Assembly: GCA_003550325.1 (NCBI GenBank)
Contig: QKWP01000001.1
Coordinates: forward strand, 683,233-747,232
Direction of reading: 5' to 3'
Source: Gigaspora rosea
Lineage: Eukaryota > Glomeromycota > Glomeromycetes > Diversisporales > Gigasporaceae
DNA length: 64,000 nucleotides
Position 1 is the stretch's first letter, and each line of letters begins with the position of its first letter. Shown here in pieces: positions 9,972 to 20,462 of the stretch. Position numbers and translations under genes: made by a program. Under the pieces are notes generated by a model. That model made no database searches, was not told the origin of the DNA, and worked only from the letters and a program-made list of their open reading frames with translations.

Positions 9972-11890
9972 CTATCACAATCTCTTTTTCTTCTTTCATT
10001 ACTTCTTGTATTATTTCGTCTGTTGTTTTATTTTTATCATCAATATCTATATGTTTATTTGCTATTCTTGATAATAAATCAGCTGCTTTGTTTTCAGCTC
10101 CTTCAATTCTGTGAATTTCGAAATCAAATTCTAACATTCTATAAATCCAATTTTCAATGATTCTACTTGTACTCTTACTTTTCTTGTTTGCTGAGATGCC
10201 TGTTGCATCCGTATAAATATGTATTTTCTAATTTCCAATATAATGTCTCCATTATTCTAGAAATGTAAAGATTGCATACATTTCTCTTTGTGTTGCAGGC
10301 CAATTTTGTTGACTTACGTTTAATCCATGTGAGCCAATTTCTATAATTCGTCTTGTTGCTTTAGGCGGTTTAGAATAGTCTTTTTGTAGTTTCTCTTTTA
10401 AAGTTCTTTACGAGATAACATATCTTTTACTTTGTAATGTTCTCGATCTTCATCTTCTTGATAAAGTATTGCTCCAATTCCGTATTGTGAAGCATCACAT
10501 TCCATAAAGAATGGTTTGTTAGGATCTAGGAATGATAAATATATGTTTCGTTTTACCTCTATTTTTAGTGTATCGAATGCTTTTTGACATTCTTTAGTCC
10601 ACTTAAAATCTTTGTTACCCATTAATTCATATAACGGTGCTGCTATATCTGCAAAATTTAGGATATATGGTCTAAAGTAATTCATAAATCCCATAAATGC
10701 TTGTACTTCCTTTTTGTTGGTTGGTTCAACTTTTTGATCTATTAATACAGATTTCATTGCGTTTTGTAGATTTTCCCATATGATACTTTGAAATTTAGTA
10801 TGGTCGTTTCTTTGACCAAAAATTCGCATTTACTTGGTTTTAGCTTCAAGCCCCCAATTTTGAGCTTTGCTAAAGTCCACTTTAGACGGTTTTTTATTTG
10901 TTCGAGCGAATTTGCTACGACTATTAAGGCATTCATGTATATTTTTATCCAATCTTTTTCTCCTAATAGTTTATTCATTTCTCCTATCAGGTATGCTGGT
11001 GCTGTAGTTATCCCAAAGGGTAACCTTTTTTATAGGAAGATTCCAAATCTTTCAAATCTACTTTCAGTATATTTCTGCGACTTAGGGTGTATATTCAGCT
11101 GCCAATAAGCTGATTTTAAATCCATTGTTGTATAATATTTATGTCGAGATATGTCTTGTAGGAATTGTTGTACATTAGGTAATGTAGCTTAAACTTTAGT
11201 AAATGTTTATTAAGCCTTCTATAGTCTATTACTATAGCTTTTCTTTCATCTTTTTTAGTTATTATTTGTACATTACTTGCCCATTCACTATTTCCTGGAT
11301 ATATTACGTCATTTTTGACTAAATCTTCCATTAGTTCTTTAATAGTTTTTCCTCTTCTGGAGTATATTTTCTTACTCCTTGATTTTTATCATTAAGAGGT
11401 ATATCTGAATCTGGTTTATTTGTTTCTAATAAAATGTCAGCTATAATATTTCTATTTACATGAGTTCCTTGTTCTTGTTTTTCTCTAAACTCATTTACAT
11501 GTTCTGTTAGTAAATCTCCAAGTATTTTCCATACTTCTGTTCCACATCTTTCTTTAAGTATTTTGATACGTTCTTTTTCAGTTTCTGTTATTTCATTTAG
11601 TGTGAGGTATTTTGATGTATCCTCATATGGTTCTAGATTTCCAATATGTTCATTTTTGCTTATTTTAAATCTCGTGCAGAGACATTCACTATGATGATTC
11701 TTTCCCCATTTGGTAATCCTGGTTGGATTGCTATTCCTTTTTCAGCCATTCGTAGTGGGGTTCCTACTACTATTTTTGTTTGATTACATGGTTGTATTTG
11801 TACACTTTGCATAGTATATGTGGGTATAGTAATCTTTTCATTACTATATATTTTTCCTTTTTTATTTTCTTGAATAATAGTTGGTATTAT
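9943..11890 (-). pseudogene. Ty3/gypsy-type reverse transcriptase and RNase H (decayed)
   Basis: The upstream domain (TPLRMAEKGIAIQPG) leads to RT blocks EWASNVQIITKKDERKAIV, YRRLNKHL, TMDLKSAYWQLNI, KRLPFGITTAPAYL and KPSKCEFLVKE, then the connection FMGFMNYFRPYI and RNase H ECDASQYGIGAIL and IEGAENKAADLLSR. The order is that of Ty3/gypsy Pol. The catalytic YxDD box is YMNALIV, so the metal-binding Asp pair is lost. Several frameshifts and a TAA are present. Not expected to be active as RT; the RNase H Asp that B has lost is kept here. Confidence 0.8.
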
Positions 11891-13790
11891 TCTTTTCTTT
11901 TGTAGTTTAGTAAGTGATTGAGTCGAATATGTAAAGTACTTTCTGATTTAGCATCGTCTTGTTCATTTTCTGTTTGATATTCATCTTCAGTGTATCCATA
12001 TTTTTCTTGATTTTCTAGATTTTCTCTATTAGCTTGTTCTATTGCTTTATCAAGTTCTTCGTTTATAGATTCATTTATGGAGTAATGATCATCATTTTCA
12101 TACATTTCTTTAAATGATGGTAATCTATCTGGTACCCAGGTATATGGTTTTTTTGTTTTCCTCTCCAGGTATCCGTTACTGGTATTTTTTCGATATACTT
12201 GATTGCTTTCTATTTTAGTTGTAGAGATTGTTGGTTTATTACTATTTTCTCCAAATCCTCCTATTTCTTCTTCTATTTGCCTATCAACTTAATTGATAGC
12301 ATTTTCTTCCTCTTCTTGGCTCCTTTTTGAGCTTGTAGTTCTAATGCTTGATGTACTTGGTGTATTGTAATCATAATTTTGAGTTCTTCTGTGTTTATTA
12401 TTACTAAAATCTTCAATTTCATCTAGAATTTCTCATCTGAATGATTTTGGTATTTCTGGTATAGATGATCTACTATGTTTTCTGTTGTAATAGTTTGGGC
12501 TTTTATCATAATTTATTGGTATTGGAGTATGTGATCTTTCACTTTCCTGTTTCCAGTCTGGATTAAGACGTGATGGTGTTGTTGGTCTTGAGCTCTGTAC
12601 TGAGGATCTTCTTCCCCATGGTATTAAGCTTTTCCCTGTTTCATAAGCATTCCCTAATGCTTTGATTATTGGGTTCTTTTGAAGTGATGTGGTTTTTGAT
12701 ATTTGATTATTTCGTTTTGACATTTGTGATAGTCTTTCATCATCATAAATGTCATCATTATCTGTTGGTGATATGGGTATCCCTGCTGCCTCATTTTCTT
12801 TTTTAAACTGAGGATCTCTTGGTATATTATATTTATCGTATGGTTGATATGTAACTCTTCCAGTTACATCTGGTTCTAACCATATTGGTTTTACTTTTTC
12901 TCTTTGATTGGATGTTTGTTGTTAAAGCATTTTATCGATATCTTTGGCATCATACATTGTGTCTGTGCAAAGTATATCATAAAATTCTTCTCTTTTATTA
13001 TGTATCTTCTGTTTTGTTTTGTCATTTTCACAGTATGTTTCTGCTTTAGCAAGTTTTGCCATTATTTCTCTTTGCTCTATTTCTTCCATACTTTTAAATT
13101 CTATTGCTTGAATTCCTAATGTTCCTTCAATATCTGTTGTATAGTCTTCATGCAAATCTTCCAGGTTTTGTCTGTTTGCATAGAATGTTGCGTTATTTGC
13201 TTTATCCATTTCTAATAGATATTTGTATATATTTTCTCGTTTATTTTCTGCGAGTTCTGCATCATTTCCTAAAGGTTTTACATCTGCAAATTTCTTTAAC
13301 TTGTCTTCTATTTCTTCTTCAGTTAATCCATCCACATATCCATATTTGTTGTTAGTGTTTCAAGCCTTTCTTTAAGTTTTCTGAATGCTTTATCAATTTT
13401 TTCATCTTTTACGATGTTTCCAAGGATATAGCTATGTCTAGTCTTCTTAATTTAGACTTTACTGTTTGTCCCATTAATTGTTTATTAGGTTTAACTTCTT
13501 CCTGATTTTCTGGTGCTTTCCCCTTTTTATCATTCTTCTTTGGTGAGGGTAATAGTTTATTCATCGTTTCATCCGCTTGTTTGAATATAGTTTCTTTATG
13601 TGCTTTATTTAGATTCCTTTTTCCTTGATTAGCAGGTTTTTCATTGTCTGCTCTAAAGGTTGTTCTTCTTAGCTGTTCAGCTAAGTCGATGATATCTTCA
13701 TCTTCAAATTGGTATCCCATAGGTATTGCAGGTATATATTCTTCTTCTTGCTTTCGCAAGTCTTTAGATTGTTCTTGGTCTTTTTCCTTA
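11887..13790 (-). CDS. Low-complexity charged linker of the Pol region
   Basis: Partly open minus-strand frames rich in Glu, Lys, Asn and Ser (12922-13335, 13409-13759, 12433-12723 and 11887-12105 are intact pieces) between the endonuclease IV-like and RT domains. Recognisable only by position and composition: element B has the same kind of spacer at 30044-32183, including Ser/Arg/Pro-rich stretches (SSRPTTPSR here, MRPTSGRPS in B). It is probably a disordered part of one polyprotein, cut here by frameshifts. Confidence 0.5.
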
Positions 13791-13792
13791 GA

Positions 13793-14800
13793 TTATTCTT
13801 TTGAATGTTTATCTCCCTCTAGGAGATTGTCCGCGTATTCTCTTAGTTTCATTACTTCATATATTTGTGCAATTTGATCAGATAATTCTGTATTTGGTGT
13901 TTCAAGTACTACAGCACAGACCTCTTTATGCTGCATTATAGTTTTAAATATGTCTTGTGTTAAAGTAGCTGTTGGATCTAGTATATGCGCATGTTTATCC
14001 ATTCCTCTCCCAAATATTGCTTTTTGGGGATTGTTATTTATATGTGCTAGCATTATTTCATATCCATACATATCCAATGTGTTCTGGTATTCGTGTACAC
14101 TTTTTCCTTGTCCTGCTGCCCAATAATGTTGGGTATCCCAGCAGATTGCTATTCTTTTTCTTGTTTTATTTTTATTTTTATACGTAACTCTTGATTTATA
14201 CTATTCAAGATATCCATGAGGTCAGCCAGTGAAGATCCAAAACAATTTGTACTTGCACTATTTTCTAATAATATGCCTATGTCCAGGCCTTTTTCCTGTA
14301 TCTTTTTTAGTATGTAGTTGATATTTTCTATTACATCCTTCCTTTCTCGATCGAGTTTTGTTCCTAAATGTTGTACGGCCCATTTTATGTTTATTTTTTC
14401 CACTCGTTTTAATTCTTGTAATATTCTGGTTATTTTCCAGTTGACTTTCTTTTCTCCATTATCATGTTTGCATAATGGGTCATTTATGAATAATCCTATA
14501 TTAAAATGTAATACCATTTTTAATCCTATTTCTTTGTTTCCTTCTATAATATTCATATCTTCTATCTGATCTGGTTTTCCTTTTTTTACTGAATTATTTT
14601 CATTTTGAGAAATATTTGTACTATATTAGACTGTGTAATTATTGCAGTTCTAATAATTTCTTGCCATTGAGAAGATTCATATTTTTCTACTTCTCCAATG
14701 GTTACTCCTACTAATTTGTTTCTTTTTTCATTTTCTTTGACTATTTCTTTTAGTCTTTTCAGCTGCTTGTCATATGCTCTTGGTAATATATTTTGTATGA
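13793..14800 (-). CDS. Endonuclease IV-like (AP endonuclease TIM-barrel) domain
   Basis: Two overlapping frames (14149-14556 and 13793-14150, joined by one shift near 14150) together show most metal-ligand motifs of the Nfo/Apn1 family in the right order: MVLHFNIG (His), WAVQHLGT (His), ILLENSA (Glu), ICWDTQHYWAAG (Asp, His), LAHINN (His), GRGMDKHAH (Asp-x-His), VVLETP (Glu). Family members cut DNA 5' of abasic sites using three Zn ions. The domain sits between protease and RT, the same place as in B. An upstream helical segment (GVTIGEVEKYESSQWQEIIR) is also shared. Family assignment is fairly sure; activity is unknown. Confidence 0.75.
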
Positions 14801-14810
14801 AATGTGAATT

Positions 14811-15277
14811 CTATTTTGGTGAATACTTGAGTTCTACCCATTTATTAGTATTCATTTTAGGTTCTTTTTCTTTCACAATCGTAAATTGTACTTTCTTTTT
14901 CTTTTCGGGTGAATTTCTAATTTTTATTTTGTTAATGCGTTGGTTTGCCAATGAAAGTTGTATCTCATTACTTTGGGCAATATTGTTGTTAAGACATCTT
15001 GTTTGATTGGTTTGGGTTCGTGTTGTTTGTTTCAACACGTGGTCATTTTATAATGGTTTGGGTTCGGGTCAATTGTTTTAATTGATACGTTGGGCGCCAA
15101 CGGCAGGTTTTTTTCTCTTGCGACTAAGTTACTAGTTTTTCGAGCAAGGTAACTAGCTGCACGTGATTTAAATGCATTTTGGTCATTCACAACCTTTTGT
15201 TGGATAATATTTTTATAATTTTGTGCTGACATATGAGACTCATCCTCTGTCCCGATATTTTTTAGTTTGAGGTTCAA
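14811..15277 (-). CDS. Basic linker between protease and endonuclease IV-like domain
   Basis: Two short frames (15032-15277 and 14811-15038) with a Lys/Arg/Asn-rich product and no recognised domain. The corresponding B region (28423-29142) is also basic and repetitive. It contains the GCGCCCAAC motif described at 15089-15099. Confidence 0.4.
15089..15099 (-). promoter_or_regulatory. tRNA-Lys primer-site-like motif (TGGCGCCCAAC)
   Basis: On the coding strand the sequence is CCGTTGGCGCCCAACGTATC. TGGCGCCCAACGT equals the first 13 nt of the primer-binding site that some retroelements use with a Lys tRNA. Related GGCGCCCAA motifs recur in both elements (22089-22099, 21871-21880, 24238-24247, 28738-28747). 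The position inside pol argues against a simple LTR-type primer site, so its role is open. Confidence 0.4.
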
Positions 15278-15409
15278 GGTGCGATCCGGGTTTCTGTCAT
15301 ATAACCGGTGTGATAGGTTCGAATATTGTTTTGCTGTAATGTCTTGGTATGATATTGGTTTGCCTTTTATGAGTACTATTTGACCTTTTCTGTCTTTAGT
15401 TATATCATA

Positions 15410-15872
15410 TCATGCTTGGTCTACTTCTGACATTAGTATTTAGGATTGCTCTTCTTCTATTATTGCTACTTTGATTGTCATTAGGTAGTTTTCTAATTGA
15501 AAGGTTATAGGTATTTTCCTGTAATTTGCTATGCTAATTCCTCCTGGTGTTATTGCAGAGAATTCTGCTTCTTTTGGTATTAGATGTAAGAGGTTTCATT
15601 CTTTTGCAATATTGTATATCATTACGCTTGAGTTTGCTCCTTTGTCAAGAAGTATTTTAATAGGTTTTCCATTCATTAGTCCTATAAATTCATATGCTTT
15701 TTTGCCTTTTTCATTTGGTATTAACCATTGTGGTTTTCTTGGAAAGTGATATGTTTTGAGAAGATATTTATAGTCTGAGTCTAATTGTGCTTTTTGGTAC
15801 ATTTCATTAGATAACATTTCTTTGGCAGAGTATTTTTCGTATTGGTTTTTAATATTTTCTTTATTAATAATT
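15410..15872 (-). pseudogene. Retropepsin-like aspartic protease region
   Basis: Reads NKENIKNQYEKYSAKEMLS, then AYEFIGLMNGKPIKILLDKGANSS, which aligns with B (GFYFIALINGIIMEFKLDEG). The catalytic triad position is D-K-G, not D-T/S-G. A UGA at 15596-15598 (AKE-UGA-NLL) and one at 15410-15412 (DQA-UGA-YDI) sit at plausible Trp sites, with a TAA between them. The first ~30 residues of the long ORF (to 15964) derive from the adjacent foreign insert rather than from the protease. Confidence 0.6.
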
Positions 15873-16902
15873 TTNGTGATTTGATTGGCCAATTTGTGAT
15901 CGCCCCTGCAGAATAGACCCGCCCCCGCAGAAGTTGATACTATAAAAACTTTATCAAATTTCATTCAAAATGAATTAAATTTTTAGGATATGTGTAATTT
16001 TTTATTATGAACAAGTTTACTTAGTACAAAAAATCAATTTATATAGTAAAAAATTAATTTTTATATGTAGCAACTTTTAAATTCGTATTAAAAATATTTT
16101 TTGTCACTCGTTTACTAATAGAAATGATCTACATACCCTCTACCCTTAACTGACCTCTAATTTGGCATATTATCTGACTGTATTATTAAGCATTCTAATA
16201 TTTGTTTTTTCTTATTTATAGTTATTAATTCTTTTTTTTATTATTTATTGCAAATAAAAATATTAAAATTGCAATAATATTCAAGTTGCTAAAAACCTTA
16301 ATGTTGTTGCTATTGATTCCAGTATTTATACTAGTTGGGCTTGGTATTCTCCATCCAAGGGCTATGGTTGGTTTGGTAACTTAGATATCAATTGTGCATT
16401 TCATTGATCTTTATCTCTGGATAATCTTATTTCTCAGTATATTGTGTCTTTTTTTTTGTTCTTTTGTACAGATATCTTACTATTTTCTTGATTATTTACA
16501 TTTTGCAAAACTACTCATGCACCTTCTAAAAACAAAACTCAATAAAGAGAGCTCAGGCTCACCTATGATCTTGTATCTGAAATCTTGTTAAAGAGTGTTA
16601 CAAGATAGTTGCTTTATGGTTTCTTACTAATTTTGATGTTATTATTATAACACTTTCAATGGATCTGCTATGTCTTACCGCCTTAATCGAAAAATCAATT
16701 CCAAAATGGTTCGCAAAATGCTTACCTGCCAACAATTTCTTTAGAGCTTGAATCTTGAGACACTGGCCTACATAATCCAAAATCTGCAAGTTAATATATT
16801 TTTTACCAATGTAAATTTTACTGCAAATTTGGTAGAAATTATTTTAAGATTTGGCTGGCTTTAGTAAGCTTACATAAGTTACAGTAAGTTACCTCTTTAT
16901 TT
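15873..16902. other. Foreign insert replacing the 3' part of gag, with an assembly ambiguity
   Basis: Where B has the zinc-knuckle half of Gag, A has ~1 kb without that similarity. It starts at an ambiguous base (N at 15875), includes an unusually GC-rich short patch (CGCCCCTGCAGAATAG and neighbouring CGCCCCCGC at ~15900-15935) and otherwise resembles host noncoding DNA. A weak plus-strand relic (SSIYTSWAWYSPSKGYGW, ~16310-16375) has no clear family. The N may mark a join between contigs or a consensus problem. Confidence 0.5.
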
Positions 16903-17182
16903 TCAAAATCCCGACAAATAGAATCCCGACAGGTCATAATCCCGACAAAAAAATCCCGACAATCCCGACAACAAAAAATTATTAAGTTTATTTAAGTTAG
17001 ATTAGGGTTAGGGTGAGTGCTTAGGTTAGGGTTAGGGTGAGCACCTAGATTAGGGTTTGATTTAGGCGATTTTACAGTAAAATTGCTCAAGAAAAGCTTT
17101 TTTTGATTGTCAGGATTTTTGATTGTCGGGATTTTTTTGTCGGGATTATGACCTGTCGGGATTTTGTTTGTCGGGATTTTGA
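16903..17182. mobile_element. MITE-like element with ~75-bp inverted repeats made of TCCCGACA units
   Basis: Starts TCAAAATCCCGACAAA and ends TTTGTCGGGATTTTGA. The left arm (16903-~16977) and right arm (~17098-17182) are near-perfect reverse complements, each with four to five copies of TCCCGACA. The core (16989-17060) has several TTAGGG/GGGTTA telomere-like units. It cuts the Gag-like ORF of A: the in-frame part of the 17087-17506 ORF after FNNVQTSNETTFKG is translated MITE sequence. No coding capacity, so non-autonomous. Confidence 0.8.
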
Positions 17183-18135
17183 CCCAAACCCTTTAAATGT
17201 GGTTTCATTTGAAGTTTGCACGTTATTGAATCTAATAGATTCTCTTTGTTCTTTGTAGTGAGATACTTTTTCTTTGAGGTTTCTAGTGAGTAACATTTTA
17301 AGTCTTTCTGCTAGGAATTGGTTATTTGCTGTTTTAAAGAATGCGGTTCTATCTGCAGGTTTTGGTTCCATTGATGAGATGTGTGCCATTATTCTTGGTG
17401 GCTTTTTTGATAATAAGAACATATATTCTCCTCCATAGAAATTATTTGACCATTGGAAGTTTGATATTTGTAATAATTTCTTATATTTATTACTAAAGTT
17501 TCTCATTCCATTATTATTGTTATAGTCAAGGTTTTTGACAAAGTTGAAGTTCCAAAAATCTTTTTGACTTGTTTGTTGTATTTGGTCGACTAGGAATGCA
17601 TTATCAAAGGTTTCTCTAAATCCTTTTATTACTGTGTTATGTGTTATTGCTGGAGTACATAGTAATCCTTCTGCTGTGGCACTTGTATGAAATGCATTGT
17701 ATTGCCTATTTAATTCTTTGAGCAGTTATAGGTATCTTTCAATACTGCTAGTGCGGCTTGGTTGTTGTTGATGTTGGGTCTAAAGTAGCAGTTTATTGAT
17801 CTGATTTCTGCATTGAATATTTCTAGTGCTGTATCTTTTAATTTGGTTCTTACGATTGCGAATACTTGCATACATAAATCTGTTGTCCATCTACACACGT
17901 GTGCATTATGTCCTGTAGAGACATAAGTGTCTGCTGCTCTTAGGATATATCCTACTGTAGAGTTTCCTGAGTATCTGTCGTAAATTACTAGTTTTTCAAT
18001 TTTGAATATTTTAAATGCATTTTTGAGTTGATTTCTCCAGTTTTTGTATTTTTTGTGTATTTCCGTTGAATTCTCCTATGTAGTCTTTTAATCCTACTAT
18101 TTTTGGCCATGCCGGTGTTGGTGCTAGTGCTACCA
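17183..18135 (-). pseudogene. Gag-like protein, N-terminal part (interrupted)
   Basis: Starts MVALAPTPAWPKIVGLKDYI at 18135, overlapping the end of the preceding gene as in B. After a shift it continues WRNQLKNAFKIF, IRSINCYFRPNINNNQ, and, after another shift, ITHNTVIKGFRETFDNAFLV to SNETTFKG, where the MITE begins. Position, length and local patterns correspond to residues ~1-330 of the B Gag. The zinc-knuckle half is missing. Not functional as it stands. Confidence 0.6.
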
Positions 18136-18560
18136 TTTTTTATAGTAAATATAAGTGATAGTTACAAATGTGTGTTTTAACCAACTTTTTACACTTTTTG
18201 ATCTTTTGTTAGCTAGTTGTAGTGCTGTAATAGTTTTTGGTGTATCTTGTAAAATTATTACGTATAATAAGTATATTGCTGTATCTTCTTCTGTTATTTG
18301 TATTATTCTTCTTCTTCTTCTTATTGCAGGTTGTATTAATTTTACGTTTGCTCCTGCTATATTTTTAATAAAGGTGTGTTCTATTTTTTCTTCAATTACT
18401 TCTTGATTTCCTACGTATTGTAATCTTCTTTCGTGTTTCTTCACAAATTGTCTAAGTTTTTCTTTTTGATCGTAATTTAATGGATCTGGATATTTGTTAA
18501 AGAATTCTTGAAATACTTGTATATAGGTTTCGTTTCCTAATGTTTCAAGACTTATTTATT
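18130..18560 (-). CDS. Small basic protein preceding Gag
   Basis: The ATG ORF (18130-18444) has an Arg run (RRRRR) and the open frame extends upstream to ~18560 (FQEFFNKYPDPLNYDQKEKL), making it similar in position and pattern to B's 25624-26091 protein (RELQDQFKRYFDSIP). The stop overlaps the Gag start. Unknown function, perhaps nucleic-acid binding. Confidence 0.45.
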
Positions 18561-18770
18561 TTCTTTTAAAAAATATTCTTTCTTTAGATGAGTTGCTTTG
18601 TTTAGGATTTCTTCTAGAAATTCTTTTGGTTCTTTGAATTTTCTTGCTTTTAATAATAATATGGGTATCTGAATGTTGGTAAGATTCCTTGTTTGGATTG
18701 TGTTTTCAATTATTGATATACAAAGTATTCTGCTGCTTCACTAGTATTGATTAGTGCTTTTCTTTTTACT
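18560..18770 (-). pseudogene. Remnant of a small charged protein
   Basis: Broken frame with INTSEAAEYFVYQ and ILLLKARKFKEPKEFLEEIL, ending KENK before a TAA. Position and pattern match B's 25311-25637 product (ELVQAYIINCIRKEEPEEYINN). At least one frameshift separates the parts. Confidence 0.35.
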
Positions 18771-18772
18771 GG

Positions 18773-18967
18773 TTATACTTCAGTTTTAATTATGGTTTGG
18801 TTTGGTTCTTCTTTTTGGACAATTATTTCTTTTATTACTTCTTTTTCAATTATGACTTCAGTTGTTTTTAGATTGTTTTCTAGTATTTTAGTTACTATTC
18901 CCTGGTAAGGTGCTTTTACTATTTGTTTTTTAATTTGTTCAATTTGTTCTTTATCTAGGAAGTTCAT
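18773..18967 (-). CDS. Small charged protein
   Basis: 63 aa (starts MNFLDKEQIEQIKKQIVKAP), rich in Lys, Glu and Ile, with an alternating EVIIEKEVIKEII stretch that could form a coiled coil or strand. The ATG lies inside the last codons of the upstream membrane-protein gene (17-nt overlap). Unknown function. Confidence 0.45.
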   Translation of the reverse strand: MNFLDKEQIEQIKKQIVKAPYQGIVTKILENNLKTTEVIIEKEVIKEIIVQKEEPNQTIIKTEV

Positions 18968-19208
18968 TAATTTTTCTGATATTCTCTTTCTTGACTTGTA
19001 CTATTGTGTACGATATTATTGATGCTATGTATACTATAGCTATGGTTACAATTAATAGTTGTATTGTTTGTATTAAGTATTCAGATGGTTTATCAGATGC
19101 TGATAGTATTATGATGATGTTGTTCATCCAAGTTATAGATGCGTTTATTGATACTATGCTATTGTCAGTTGTTATGACAGTTATTTTGTTTTCTTGTTGT
19201 TTATCCAC
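18951..19208 (-). CDS. Single-pass membrane protein (ITxxWMN type)
   Basis: 85 aa with one long hydrophobic helix (residues ~45-70) and a basic tail. The motif SITWMNNIIIIL is also seen in B's 39261-39494 (ITILWMNHLTFSVL), so the two are probably related although they lie at different places in the elements. The role is not known; it is part of a set of short membrane-protein ORFs. Confidence 0.5.
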   Translation of the reverse strand: MDKQQENKITVITTDNSIVSINASITWMNNIIIILSASDKPSEYLIQTIQLLIVTIAIVYIASIISYTIVQVKKENIRKINELPR

Positions 19209-19210
19209 TT

Positions 19211-19537
19211 TTATAATTCAGTTCTGATTTGTCTAACTTGTTCAGCTATTCTAGCATCGTCAGCTTGTTGTTTTTGTATTTTGAATTTGTTATTTTTGTT
19301 TTTGAGTTGTTTAACTTTATATATTATTGCTATAGCTGAGGTGATTATTAGTGTTCCTAATATTTCTAGTGTTTCAATTACGTTACTATCTTGAAAATAT
19401 TGTGGTGTTTGAGTAATTGTAGGTGTTAATACTGGTGTTAATGTTTGAGTTATCAATGATGTTGATATTGATATGACTGTTGATAATATTGTTGATACTA
19501 CTGTGCTTGGTGTTATAGATATTTGTATTACTGACAT
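19211..19537 (-). CDS. Ser/Thr-rich single-pass membrane protein (YFQD..NVI family)
   Basis: 108 aa. An N-terminal ~55-residue Ser/Thr/Ile-rich segment is followed by the conserved TPQYFQDSNVIETLEIL, a hydrophobic helix (ILGTLIITSAIAIIY), then a Lys/Gln-rich coiled-coil tail. The same layout occurs in B at 24967-25311 (PSYFQDQNVIIEDIV plus helix) and in a decayed second copy in A (20647-20926). The layout suggests an exposed, possibly O-glycosylated ectodomain with a short cytoplasmic tail, as in a surface protein. Function is inferred only. Confidence 0.65.
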   Translation of the reverse strand: MSVIQISITPSTVVSTILSTVISISTSLITQTLTPVLTPTITQTPQYFQDSNVIETLEILGTLIITSAIAIIYKVKQLKNKNNKFKIQKQQADDARIAEQVRQIRTEL

Positions 19538-19772
19538 GTATTCTTAGAATATTCCTGTATTCTTTAGGTTGTTCAGGTTTGGTCCGTATAGTTAGTTGGT
19601 CTGTGCTGTTTGCTATAATAGGTTGTCTTTTCTTTAACTTCTGTTGTTTCTTTTGAGTTCTTATCACGTGAGTTATGATAATCAATGCTAATACTCTGAA
19701 TAATATTGTGACTATGGTTATGGTTCCGTATATTTCCAATAATCGTAGTTGATTAGGATCTTTTTCAATCAT
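19386..19772 (-). CDS. Membrane protein with basic tail
   Basis: 128-codon ORF: a hydrophobic helix at residues ~15-38 (IYGTITIVTILFRVLALIII), then a Lys/Arg-rich stretch (RTQKKQQKLKKRQP). The last ~50 codons are Asn/Ile/Ser-rich and run opposite the Ser/Thr-rich gene in another frame, so the real end may be earlier. One of a series of short membrane-protein ORFs. Confidence 0.45.
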   Translation of the reverse strand: MIEKDPNQLRLLEIYGTITIVTILFRVLALIIITHVIRTQKKQQKLKKRQPIIANSTDQLTIRTKPEQPKEYRNILRIHVSNTNIYNTKHSSINNIINSHININIIDNSNINTSINTYNYSNTTIFSR

Positions 19773-19781
19773 TAATTATTT

Positions 19782-20042
19782 TCATTTAGGTATGTATTTC
19801 TTTAATGCAGGTAGCTTCACTGGTTTAGTGGGTGGCCTTTGTGGTGCAGTGTTGGGTGGTATATATCCTTGGTTTAATCTTTGTTGCACTTGCCTGTCAA
19901 TAAATATTTGTTGCGGTAACTGGTGTAGGTTCACAGGTGGTCTGACGTATAGTATAGCTGGTGGGTTATTAATAGGTTGCTTTGGTAAGGTAGGTGTCCT
20001 ATATTGGTAATTATATTGTGGTTTTTTCTTTTGTCCAAACAT
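19782..20042 (-). CDS. Pro/Gln-rich basic protein
   Basis: 86 aa, many PPxx and Gln-Pro units (PPAILYVRPPVNLHQLPQQI), no membrane helix. It ends in UGA followed two codons later by TAA, so either stop gives nearly the same protein. B's neighbour (24658-24966) shares only the Gln-rich tail. Unknown role. Confidence 0.45.
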   Translation of the reverse strand: MFGQKKKPQYNYQYRTPTLPKQPINNPPAILYVRPPVNLHQLPQQIFIDRQVQQRLNQGYIPPNTAPQRPPTKPVKLPALKKYIPK

Positions 20043-20063
20043 ATATTGTTGAATTATTTTTAG

Positions 20064-20285
20064 TTAACAATAGCAGGTTGAGTCAGCGTTAAGGTATTGA
20101 TCTGCTCCAGATATGGTCTTGTTGACCTTCTTTTTATAGCGTTGGTGTTTACAACAGTAGTATAGTGATACTATAAATAGTAGTGCTATGAATATAGTAA
20201 TAAGTTCTATGTATAATAGTTGTGCTGCTATTGGATTGTTGTCAAATGTTGTACAGTTAAGCATTGTTGAGTTTATTTCAGTCAT
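20064..20285 (-). CDS. Small membrane protein with Cys-rich C-terminus
   Basis: 73 aa: short N-terminal part, a hydrophobic helix (residues ~24-45), CCKHQRYKKK directly after it, and the ending DQYLNADSTCYC. B's 24301-24657 has the same plan and ending (QYNDSGCC). Juxtamembrane and terminal Cys residues could be lipidated or disulfide-bonded. Homology of the two is fairly clear from plan and order. Confidence 0.6.
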   Translation of the reverse strand: MTEINSTMLNCTTFDNNPIAAQLLYIELITIFIALLFIVSLYYCCKHQRYKKKVNKTISGADQYLNADSTCYC

Positions 20286-20462
20286 TAGTTATTATGAGTC
20301 ATCAGCTAAGTTTCTTGTATTGTTGATGGTGAATAATTATAGATATTGTTATAGTGGATATAAGTATTGCTATAAGTAGTAATGTGTACTAGTTATTAAT
20401 ATTATTGTTGTTAGCATCAGTTGTTCTAGATATTTCTATTATTCCAGTATGTGTTTCTTTCC

